A stretch of 8,156 bases of DNA from contig JASLGC010000258.1 of the NCBI GenBank assembly GCA_030150335.1, positions 1 to 8,156 of the forward strand, read 5' to 3'. A model generated the notes under the pieces. That model worked only from the letters and a program-made list of their open reading frames with translations, searched no databases and was not told the origin of the DNA. Position numbers and translations under genes: made by a program. This stretch comes from Flavobacterium sp. Its GTDB lineage: Bacteria; Bacteroidota; Bacteroidia; Flavobacteriales; Flavobacteriaceae. Shown piece after piece: positions 1 to 5,998 of the stretch. Positions within the stretch are counted from its first letter, which is position 1. Every line of letters starts with the position of its first letter.

Positions 1-274
1 CATGGAATTATTAGAGAAAGTAACTATCGGATGTGGTCCTTCTATTTACAACAAGGATTCTTCTACAGTAGCAAGTTCTTCTGAATCAGAATTAGCAACA
101 GTTAAAAACAACTTCTTAATCAAGAAATTAGGTTTAAAAGACGACGCTAAATTAGATGCTGCTATTACTAAAGTTATGGACCAATACGGTCAATCTAATA
201 GAAATAAATACAGAGCTGTAGTATATTATTTACTAACAGTTCACTTCAAAAAAGAAAGTGTTTATAACAAATAA
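1..274 (+). CDS. DUF2853 family protein, C-terminal part (5' end outside window)
   Basis: This is the C-terminal 90 residues of a small soluble protein of the DUF2853 family, which has no established biochemical role. I recognise it by the conserved stretch GCGPSIYNKDSSTVASS near its start, the segment KNNFLIKKLGL in the middle, and SNRNKYRAVVYYLLT near the end. Family members are about 110 residues long and have some 20 residues before the VTIGCGPSIY motif. The ATG at base 2 is therefore probably an internal Met, and the frame is open to the window edge. It ends in TAA at 272-274, and a perfect terminator follows 19 nt later. It is the only + strand gene and converges on the membrane-protein gene. 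There is no signal peptide or membrane segment in the visible part. The family call is confident; the function is unknown. Confidence 0.9.
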   Translation, partial: MELLEKVTIGCGPSIYNKDSSTVASSSESELATVKNNFLIKKLGLKDDAKLDAAITKVMDQYGQSNRNKYRAVVYYLLTVHFKKESVYNK

Positions 275-293
275 TATAATTTGTACTTCTTAG

Positions 294-321
294 AAAGCCA
301 CTATTTTTAGTGGCTTTTTTT
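294..321 (+). terminator. Intrinsic terminator of the DUF2853 gene
   Basis: A perfect 10-bp stem pairs AAAGCCACTA (294-303) with TAGTGGCTTT (308-317) around a TTTT loop. It is followed by a run of T to 321, and it starts 19 nt after the stop codon. The minus-strand flank reads TTTCT after the stem, so the same hairpin could weakly stop transcription from the convergent gene at 590-1945, which has no other clear terminator. Confidence 0.9.
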
Positions 322-589
322 ATGCTTATTATTTTGCGCTTAAAGGTAATTATTTTCCTTTTTAAAGTGCAATGCTCCCTTGAGTTCTCAATAAACCTGT
401 CATCTTTACTCCCTTGCTGTGGTTTTATTAAGCCAAAATAGATGTTGTATTTCTCTTATTTAGCAGCATACTTTTATTCTATTTAAGCGTTTACCTTTAT
501 CCTATCACATCAAAACACAAGGTTTATTATTCCATAGTCAAACAGAACTTTATTCTCTTTTATGTAGGCCTATAAACCGTGCTAATACA
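322..589. other. Intergenic region between convergent genes, no gene seen
   Basis: I find no plausible coding sequence on either strand. The region holds an imperfect stem between 334-346 and 357-372 (TTGC paired with GCAA at its base, with bulges inside and no T-run on either side). It also holds an 8-bp palindrome TAGGCCTA at 565-572, just beyond the stop of the membrane-protein gene. Neither has a function I can support. Confidence 0.6.
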
Positions 590-1945
590 TTAATCTGTTT
601 CTGTTTCCCAATCTTCTTCATACAGAAATACATGTCTAACACTATAAATAATAGCGTAATAACACGTTAAAAGAAGGCTCATTAAATGTAAATTCTCAAA
701 AGTAAGCAGTGATGGACTCGGTGATGATACTAATACTAAAATACTTCTAACCACATAGTCAATAAACCCAATCAGTGATAAACTAATAATGGTGAACACT
801 AATGCTACTTGCCACATCTTACCGATATTGATAACACTAACTAATAAATAAAGTACAACTATTAATATGTACAATAGAAACATGTCTGAATCTCCACTTG
901 GCATCATAAGTAAATACACAGCAAACAGTAAACAGAGTACAGCTAATACATGCCAATGTTTCTTTGAATATGGTTTGCTAATCCCTAAAATCAAATGGTG
1001 CTCGTTTAGTCCAATTAATAAATAAAACAAGATATTTACAATGGGAATAAATAATAGAATGCCACAGACTCCATAATAGCTTTGTTCTTGTATTGCTTTA
1101 TACCTCAACCCTTGCCCTACTATTAAAATAAGTATTGTAAATAACGCTATTTGTGCAGAATATGCCAACAGAGTTACTATTGAAAAACTTTGGTACACAA
1201 GGATAGTGCTGTCTAAAAATAGTTCAGTCGATAGGATGGAAAAAACTATAAATAAGGGCAAGTATAGTACGGCAAATATTTTAAAAAACTCCTTCGAAAA
1301 CAAAGCAAGGTCAGTCTTCGGAATAGTAAATAAACTCCCACTATGCTTAATGATTTTAAGTATGTAATAGACTATAAACAACAGTGATATAGAATACATT
1401 ACCTTTAATGTTCCTGTAAATAACATATTGATAGTCTCTATTTTAAACACTGAAAAAGATTCGTTTATTAATGAATCTTTAGGGATTGTAAAGAACAGCA
1501 TTCCAAGTAACAAAACTGCTTTTAATTGTTTTCTCTTAGTAAGTACTATGCTTTCTTCCCGCAAGTATAATCTAACAATTAAAAAAGTAGCTATGATTGC
1601 AAAACTTATACTTACCAATTCATATACCCAGATTCTCTCTACAGCCTGCAGTTGTTTACTCGTCATTAGATATGATAACGGATTGTACATTATCAACATA
1701 ACTCCTATTAACCCAAATATTTTTAATACGGATACCCAAGCTTTATTACAGATAAAATACCAACTGAATAACAATCCATATATTAATAGTAGTTCAGCAA
1801 AATGAAGCCACTTATTTTCTGTTGTTATCAGCTCAAGTGGCATTTGAATAACGATTAAAACTATCAACAATATCCAACTCTTTCGAACAGCTATAGTACC
1901 CCTTTCAAATAGCTTTTCCAATACATATTCATTCATCTTTGTCAT
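590..1945 (-). CDS. Polytopic membrane protein of unknown function
   Basis: I do not recognise this 451-residue protein. It is very hydrophobic, with about 12-13 membrane segments by eye: roughly residues 24-40, 48-66, 70-90, 106-128, 141-154, 178-198, 219-239, 252-278, 292-313, 330-348, 355-374, 378-396 and 418-440. The tail is short and acidic (EEDWETETD). There is no lipobox, no cleavable signal peptide, no ATP-binding motif and no soluble domain. The loops are short, which argues against an O-antigen ligase with a large periplasmic loop. The predicted start is MTKMNEY; the ATG three codons later is equally possible, and no ribosome binding site decides between them. It is monocistronic: 422 nt separate it from the amidohydrolase gene upstream, with a strong hairpin in between. 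The promoter is not clear; TATCTTTT about 35 nt upstream is one base off TAnnTTTG. An orphan transporter-like or envelope-assembly protein would fit, but nothing in the sequence selects either. Confidence 0.85.
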   Translation of the reverse strand: MTKMNEYVLEKLFERGTIAVRKSWILLIVLIVIQMPLELITTENKWLHFAELLLIYGLLFSWYFICNKAWVSVLKIFGLIGVMLIMYNPLSYLMTSKQLQAVERIWVYELVSISFAIIATFLIVRLYLREESIVLTKRKQLKAVLLLGMLFFTIPKDSLINESFSVFKIETINMLFTGTLKVMYSISLLFIVYYILKIIKHSGSLFTIPKTDLALFSKEFFKIFAVLYLPLFIVFSILSTELFLDSTILVYQSFSIVTLLAYSAQIALFTILILIVGQGLRYKAIQEQSYYGVCGILLFIPIVNILFYLLIGLNEHHLILGISKPYSKKHWHVLAVLCLLFAVYLLMMPSGDSDMFLLYILIVVLYLLVSVINIGKMWQVALVFTIISLSLIGFIDYVVRSILVLVSSPSPSLLTFENLHLMSLLLTCYYAIIYSVRHVFLYEEDWETETD

Positions 1946-2153
1946 TTAAAACACAAAGGAATTGCATTTAAAAAAGATATAATAGAATGCTCATTAAAAG
2001 TAGAATCATATAAACTTTACTATATCTATTTATACAAAAAACTACGTTTCAGCTTATGAATTAGCTTAAATATCTATTCACATTTATAAAATTTGGAATA
2101 AAATTGCGATATATCTGTACTTTGTTTTTTTAAATTTCAAAGTGATTATAAAC
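1946..2153. other. Upstream region of the membrane-protein gene, no gene seen
   Basis: This very AT-rich stretch should contain the minus-strand promoter of the 590-1945 gene, but no exact TAnnTTTG box is present. A weak 6-bp inverted repeat pairs ACTTTG (2119-2124) with CAAAGT (2138-2143). No reading frame of interest was found on either strand. Confidence 0.4.
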
Positions 2154-2186
2154 AAGAAAGCCAACCCATAATAGGTTGGCTTTCTT
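2154..2186 (-). terminator. Strong hairpin, probable terminator downstream of the amidohydrolase gene
   Basis: A perfect 13-bp stem pairs AAGAAAGCCAACC (2154-2166) with GGTTGGCTTTCTT (2174-2186) around a 7-nt loop. No + strand gene lies upstream, so it most likely ends the minus-strand transcript of the AraC, ankyrin and amidohydrolase genes. It sits about 180 nt past the amidohydrolase stop, and the minus-strand sequence after it is T-rich (GTTTATAA). The + strand flank, TTTT, is equally good, so the orientation is inferred from gene context. Confidence 0.7.
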
Positions 2187-2320
2187 TTAGAAATATTACT
2201 TTTAATATTGAGATTCAAAACACACTAAATCAAGATGCTATTAAAAAATATTTCTATCGATAAGAATTCGACTTTCAACAAGTTCTTATCTATTAAAAAA
2301 AAATATAAAATTGGGTTATG

Positions 2321-2360
2321 AAAAAAAAATTCAAAACTTATAGTACATACAATCGTACTA
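2321..2360 (-). terminator. Weak candidate terminator directly after the amidohydrolase stop
   Basis: A 6-bp inverted repeat pairs TAGTAC (2341-2346) with GTACTA (2355-2360) 7 nt after the stop codon. On the minus strand it is followed by TTTT and then a run of nine T. The stem is short and AT-rich, so termination here would be inefficient. A further 8-bp pair, GATAAGAA (2259-2266) with TTCTTATC (2283-2290), lies downstream before the strong hairpin. Confidence 0.3.
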
Positions 2361-2367
2361 AGGGATA

Positions 2368-3714
2368 CTATTCCTCTATTGCATATACTTTTTTGCCTTT
2401 GTAAAAAGTAGCTTCACGTTCTGGTGTTCTGGCTACTGCCTCTGCAGAACAACTTGCTTTTACTAATACAAAGTTTGCTTCATCACCTTGCTTTGGCCAA
2501 ATGCGTTCTCCTTTGTTTGAAAGTGGTAGCACTTGGTCTTTAGTAGCGATTTGCAATGCTCTACTCAAATGATAATCATCTGTCCATCCATATAACTCTG
2601 CACAGTATTTCGCCTTTTCAAGCATATCACAGCTACCAAATGGTTGCCAGTGGTCAATGATACTATCTGTACCTGTCATCACTTTAACATTGTGCTTGTA
2701 CAAAGTTGGTATTGGCATCATAGAACGTCCAATAGGCACACTTGTGATCACTCCAATGCCGTAATGGTTCAATTGCTCAGCTATACTTTCAAGTTTCTTT
2801 TGGTCTATTTGTCCTAAAGCGAAACCGTGACTGATATAGGTGCGCCCTTGTAAAGCTTTATTCTCACTTACTTGCTTAATCATGTATTCGATAGCAGGAA
2901 TACCCGTAGCAGCTCCTTCATGTAAATGAATGTCAACTCCCTTGTTGTAATCCAAAGCTATTTGAAACATAATATCAAGTGATTTCTCCATATTTCCATC
3001 TACCGTAGTCGGGTCGAGTCCACCTACGAAGTCTATACCCATCTGTGCAGACTCTCTTAATAAAGCTTCTGAATCTGAATAAAGAATACCGTGTTGTGGA
3101 AAGGCTACAATCTCCGATTGGATAAAATCTTTCTTATTTTCCAATGCTATATGCAAGTTCTCTAAACTCTTCAAACCACTTGTTGGGTCTATATTCGTTT
3201 GACATCTTGCAAAATACGTTCCTTGACTATTCATCAAGTCGATTGCTAACTCAGCTTTACTAACTGATTTCTCTAACAATCCTGGAATAATTTTGCGCTC
3301 AAGAGCAATCATATCCTTCACTGAATTCCCTGGTCTTGGGTCTCCATACCAACGCTCTCCAAAGAAAGTCTTGTCGATGTGAATATGCATATCTCTTAAT
3401 CCTGGCAACATTAATAATCCGCCTGCATCCATTGTTGTTATAGCATACGATTTGCTTCCTGCAACGTCAATAGACTTTATTTGCCCATTGACTACATAAA
3501 TATCATACAATGCAGTTTGTGTACCATTTACTTGACCTTTGTCATTGTGCAAAAAGCCGTCTTCTAAACGAACATTAAGCAAGGCGAATTCATTAACGTC
3601 TTTTAAACTTTGTTGTTGTTTCTGCTTTTTTTCTTGAGAATGACCTATAGCTGGGATAAACAAACTTCCCGTAGCAGCTGTAGCCATACCTAAAAATTGT
3701 TTTCTATTAATCAT
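2368..3714 (-). CDS. Exported amidohydrolase, cytosine deaminase (CodA)-like subgroup
   Basis: This 448-residue metal-dependent hydrolase has an amidohydrolase TIM-barrel fold and should hydrolyse a cyclic amidine, imide or amino-heterocycle; the substrate is unknown. By eye it lines up with E. coli CodA: HIHID supplies H110 and H112 (CodA H61/H63), IVAFPQHGIL contains Q207 (CodA Q156, which contacts the substrate), HLHE gives H263 and E266 (H214/E217), ISHGFAL gives H296 (H246), and TGTDS gives D350 (D313). CodA Asp314 is replaced by S351, which argues against plain cytosine as substrate. Residues 1-26 look like a signal peptide with a Tat-like NRKQFLG motif (RK rather than RR) and a possible cut after GHS; a Q/K-rich linker follows. 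CodA itself is cytoplasmic, so export is notable. It lies 62 nt after the ankyrin lipoprotein gene, probably in the same transcript. Alternatives are an ammelide-type or isoguanine-type deaminase. Confidence 0.9.
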   Translation of the reverse strand: MINRKQFLGMATAATGSLFIPAIGHSQEKKQKQQQSLKDVNEFALLNVRLEDGFLHNDKGQVNGTQTALYDIYVVNGQIKSIDVAGSKSYAITTMDAGGLLMLPGLRDMHIHIDKTFFGERWYGDPRPGNSVKDMIALERKIIPGLLEKSVSKAELAIDLMNSQGTYFARCQTNIDPTSGLKSLENLHIALENKKDFIQSEIVAFPQHGILYSDSEALLRESAQMGIDFVGGLDPTTVDGNMEKSLDIMFQIALDYNKGVDIHLHEGAATGIPAIEYMIKQVSENKALQGRTYISHGFALGQIDQKKLESIAEQLNHYGIGVITSVPIGRSMMPIPTLYKHNVKVMTGTDSIIDHWQPFGSCDMLEKAKYCAELYGWTDDYHLSRALQIATKDQVLPLSNKGERIWPKQGDEANFVLVKASCSAEAVARTPEREATFYKGKKVYAIEE

Positions 3715-3776
3715 CCTTTTGAAATTATAGATTGTGGTGGCAATCGTTGTTGTTATTGTTGTTGTTCTTCCTAATC
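3715..3776 (-). repeat. AAC-triplet leader between the ankyrin and amidohydrolase genes
   Basis: On the minus strand, 3766-3746 reads AACAACAACAATAACAACAAC: seven triplets with one variant. It is followed by a short hairpin, GATTG paired with CAATC (3741-3745 and 3730-3734, 6-nt loop). An AAAAGG lies immediately before the amidohydrolase ATG, too close to be an ordinary Shine-Dalgarno site. The stretch is C/A-rich and so likely single-stranded in mRNA. It may set spacing or act as a translation enhancer; that is inference. Confidence 0.5.
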
Positions 3777-4481
3777 TTATTTTGCTCCTGCTTGTTCAAG
3801 CAAACGAACTATTTCAGTAAACCTTCTACTTTTCGCATGCTGTAAAGGAGTTACCCCTTTTGAATCAGGGATATTTACATCTACTCCACCTTTTATCAAT
3901 TCCTTGACAATCTCAGTGTGTACTTTTCCTCCATTGCTTAACACAATAGCTTCCATTAAGGCAGTCCAACCTAAGTTATTGACATGGTCAATAGGATAAT
4001 TAGGTGTGTTGACTAACAACTTAACTACTTCTAAATGTCCTTTCTCTGCTGCAGGAATTAAAGCAGAACCTCCATATCGGTTATACACTTTAAAATCAGC
4101 ATTGTGATTCAAAGCAGCTTTCACCAATTCTAAGTTCCCTTCCGCACCTGCATATAAAAACGGACTATTCAGTCGCTTATCTTGTGCATTTACATTGGCT
4201 CCAGCTTCCATTAAAACAATAGCAATAGCATTGCGCTGCAAATAAGTTGCATACATTAATGGAGTTTCCCCCTTGCTATTTTTATCTTCGATGTTTACTT
4301 TATTGTTCAACAAAGTTTTCACCAAAGACAAATCATTGCTTTTGATAGCTGAAAATAATGACTTCTGTTCCATTTCTCTACCTACATTTTCTTGTGTATT
4401 ATCAGATGAGTTACAAGCAGCGAAACCTGTAGTACTCAACCCAATCCACATTAAAAAAACTATTCTTCCAATCCTTTTCAT
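3777..4481 (-). CDS. Ankyrin-repeat lipoprotein
   Basis: This 234-residue protein has a lipoprotein signal peptide: a basic MKRIGR start, a hydrophobic core, and a lipobox-like FAAC with the acylated Cys at position 23. An acidic and Ser/Asn-rich linker runs to about residue 40. Six ankyrin repeats then fill the rest: about 41-70 (partial), 71-103, 104-137, 138-171, 172-209 and 210-234 (partial). Typical motifs include GETPLMYA, AGANVNAQDK and GHLEVVKLLV. Ankyrin repeats bind proteins and have no catalytic role. Mature protein should be anchored in the envelope, probably facing the periplasm. It lies upstream of the exported amidohydrolase and downstream of the AraC-type gene, so it is a candidate binding partner, stabiliser or inhibitor of the enzyme; that is inference. 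The start is firm because the signal peptide begins there; an upstream ATG 10 nt earlier is in another frame. A TACCTTTG box lies about 50 nt upstream. Confidence 0.92.
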   Translation of the reverse strand: MKRIGRIVFLMWIGLSTTGFAACNSSDNTQENVGREMEQKSLFSAIKSNDLSLVKTLLNNKVNIEDKNSKGETPLMYATYLQRNAIAIVLMEAGANVNAQDKRLNSPFLYAGAEGNLELVKAALNHNADFKVYNRYGGSALIPAAEKGHLEVVKLLVNTPNYPIDHVNNLGWTALMEAIVLSNGGKVHTEIVKELIKGGVDVNIPDSKGVTPLQHAKSRRFTEIVRLLEQAGAK

Positions 4482-4530
4482 TATGTATCATTTTAAATAG
4501 ACAAATCTCTTTATCTAAAATCATTCCATA

Positions 4531-4538
4531 CAAAGGTA
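4531..4538 (-). promoter_or_regulatory. Candidate -7 box for the ankyrin/amidohydrolase transcript
   Basis: On the minus strand this reads TACCTTTG, an exact match to the Bacteroidota -7 consensus TAnnTTTG. It lies 50 nt before the ankyrin-gene ATG and 30 nt after the AraC stop codon. No TTG is found 17-23 nt further upstream, which would suit a promoter that depends on an activator such as the adjacent AraC-type protein. An identical TACCTTTG is found upstream of the transporter gene at 7598-7605. Confidence 0.45.
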
Positions 4539-4567
4539 GAGGCAGGTCGTTAAATGGTGTTGAACTT

Positions 4568-5443
4568 TTATTCCTGTTTATTGTAATTTTTATAATTTGT
4601 TCTGAACTCACCAGGAGTTACACCCATTTGACGTCTGAAAAAGTTATTGAAATAGCTTGTATCGTTGAAAGATAACGAAAAGGCAATTTCCTTTACAGAC
4701 ACATTAGTAGTGGTTAATAGACGCTTAGCCTCTAATAGAATTCTATCCATTATAAGAGAACTTGCTGTAATACCTAAAAACTTCTTACACAAGATGTTTA
4801 AATAGTTTGCCGTAATCTTTAACTCCTCTGCATAGAATGCTACGCTGCTCTGCTCTTTAAAGTTCTTCTCAATTAACTCTTCAAAGGCAAGAATACTCTT
4901 GTCCATTGTGTTCAAGTCAATCTCTGAATACGATGCTAAATAATCCTTTTGTAAGTGTTTTAAAAGCAGGTGAAAGCTTAATAAAGAAATCTCTTTATCC
5001 AATACTTTCTTGCCTTTTAGGCTCTTTTCTAACCCTTCTAATTGCGCTTTGTATTTTTCAAAGCTTGCTTTTTTAAGTTGTAAGCAATTGGGTGCCCCTA
5101 ACTGAAAGAAAGAGAAACTACTAAACGTAGAGTTTAATGTTTTCAATATCATTGAAGAAAACATCATTTGATAACCCACGGTTTTCTCCTCCAACATCCA
5201 ATAATGTACTTGTTGGGGTCTTAGAAAGTAAACTTGATAATCTTGTACTGTGTGATTTATAAAATCTATATCATGTATTCCTGCTCCTTTTTCTACAAAG
5301 AAAACAAGGTAGAAATCATGTTTGTGTGGAGCAACAAGGTCATTAACACCCTTCTCCTTGTGTTTAAATAAAGTTATTTCCCATGTTTCCTCTCCTAAAA
5401 TATTAGAAGCTGATAAGGTTTGTATTTTTGTAGTATTAGCCAA
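4568..5443 (-). CDS. AraC-family transcriptional regulator with cupin-like sensor domain (TTG start)
   Basis: This 291-residue regulator has an N-terminal cupin-like ligand-binding domain (about residues 35-90, with APHKHDFYLVFFVEKGAG and FLRPQQVHYW). A C-terminal AraC-type double helix-turn-helix DNA-binding domain follows, about residues 185-286, ending in the signature VKEIAFSLSFNDTSYFNNFF and GVTPGEFR. Length and domain order are normal for the family. The start is unusual: the frame is closed by TAA at 5459-5461, only six codons upstream, and no ATG occurs before residue 83, so the TTG at 5441-5443 is the only standard start that keeps the sensor domain. It is 86 nt upstream of the ankyrin lipoprotein gene in the same direction, so it most likely controls that gene and the amidohydrolase, sensing their substrate or product. 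The ligand is unknown. No clear promoter is seen; TACTTTTA lies about 35 nt upstream. Confidence 0.93.
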   Translation of the reverse strand: MANTTKIQTLSASNILGEETWEITLFKHKEKGVNDLVAPHKHDFYLVFFVEKGAGIHDIDFINHTVQDYQVYFLRPQQVHYWMLEEKTVGYQMMFSSMILKTLNSTFSSFSFFQLGAPNCLQLKKASFEKYKAQLEGLEKSLKGKKVLDKEISLLSFHLLLKHLQKDYLASYSEIDLNTMDKSILAFEELIEKNFKEQSSVAFYAEELKITANYLNILCKKFLGITASSLIMDRILLEAKRLLTTTNVSVKEIAFSLSFNDTSYFNNFFRRQMGVTPGEFRTNYKNYNKQE

Positions 5444-5538
5444 TTGTCGTAAGGTTTTTAATATTGTAATATGTTTCCGAATAAAAGTATATAAAATCAG
5501 ATACCTATTAAATAATATTTAGTTAAATGTAATAAACA

Positions 5539-5553
5539 TTCTCATTATGAGAA
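5539..5553. promoter_or_regulatory. Perfect palindrome upstream of the AraC-type gene, possible operator
   Basis: TTCTCAT-T-ATGAGAA is a perfect 7+1+7 inverted repeat about 95 nt before the AraC-type start codon. There is no T-run after it, so it is not a terminator. Its size suits a dimeric regulator. The left part (ATTCTCATTAT) recurs at 5710-5720 without the right arm. No regulator can be assigned from the sequence. Confidence 0.3.
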
Positions 5554-5610
5554 ATAATGTGGTGGAAAATATAAATTTCATACCAGTAATTTATTCAGAT
5601 TAGGGTTAGT

Positions 5611-5647
5611 ATAAAAGTAAAAAGCCCATCCCTTAGGGATGAGCTTT
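5611..5647 (-). terminator. Intrinsic terminator, minus strand
   Basis: A 12-bp stem with one mismatch pairs AAAGCCCATCCC (5621-5632) with GGGATGAGCTTT (5636-5647) around a TTA loop. On the minus strand the stem is followed by TTTTTACTTTTAT, a good U-tract. It lies 352 nt past the transporter stop but only 9 nt past the stop of the possible decayed gene at 5657-5945, which suggests it was that gene's own terminator. Confidence 0.8.
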
Positions 5648-5656
5648 AAAGTGATA

Positions 5657-5945
5657 TTAATTTAGTAAATGAATTAATGATTCGTATTCAAGCGGAGTAA
5701 ATTCATACTATTCTCATTATAGCTTCATCGTTGTTAACTACTGTCATTACTGGTTTCCCATTGCTTTTTCAGCTATAAAAAAAAGCATTTTGTGAACTTT
5801 ACTCTTGACAAATAAAATGATTTTTTTGTTAAAACACAAATTGTTGTATAAAATTTCCTCCTTTTTTTAATTCATCAATAAATCTATTACAAATATCTCC
5901 TATATAGAATATCTGTTTTTTACTATTTATATTGTCAAAAACAAT
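5657..5945 (-). pseudogene. Possible remnant of a small gene of unknown function
   Basis: One minus-strand frame reads from 5945 to 5706 with protein-like stretches such as YIGDICNRFIDELKKGGNF and NGKPVMTVVNNDEAIMRIV. It is interrupted by TAA (5829-5831), TAA (5799-5801) and TGA (5769-5771). It then stops at TGA (5703-5705), but a one-base shift there continues as EFTPLEYESLIHLLN and ends in TAA at 5657-5659, 9 nt before a terminator hairpin. An intact version would have been roughly 95 residues or longer. I do not recognise the family. The alternative is chance: open runs of this size do occur in AT-rich DNA, so the strongest argument is the fit of the last 15 codons to the terminator. No start codon is evident. 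Confidence 0.3.
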
Positions 5946-5998
5946 TCAATTGTGTACTGAATCATTTCCTTCGGTGAGTCCACTTATCCTTGAATGAC

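Noticed and set aside
334..372. Imperfect hairpin as terminator of the convergent membrane-protein gene
   Set aside because: The stem has bulges and there is no T-run on the minus strand after it.
1428..1805. Plus-strand reading frame of 125 codons
   Set aside because: It lies entirely inside the minus-strand membrane-protein gene. Its translation is the antisense of hydrophobic codons and it has no domain or signal.
4273..4500. Plus-strand reading frame of 75 codons
   Set aside because: It is antisense to the ankyrin lipoprotein gene, which has clear repeats and a signal peptide.
4411..4611. Minus-strand reading frame of 66 codons across the AraC/ankyrin gap
   Set aside because: It overlaps the end of the AraC-type gene and the start of the ankyrin gene in another frame, and the encoded peptide has no family features.
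5322..5522. Plus-strand reading frame of 66 codons
   Set aside because: It is antisense to the start of the AraC-type gene and runs into AT-rich noncoding DNA.
5856..5863. Minus-strand AAGGAGGA, which looks like a strong Shine-Dalgarno site
   Set aside because: No start codon with a useful frame follows at the right spacing, and Bacteroidota rarely rely on this element. It also falls in the coding frame of the possible decayed gene (KKGGNF).
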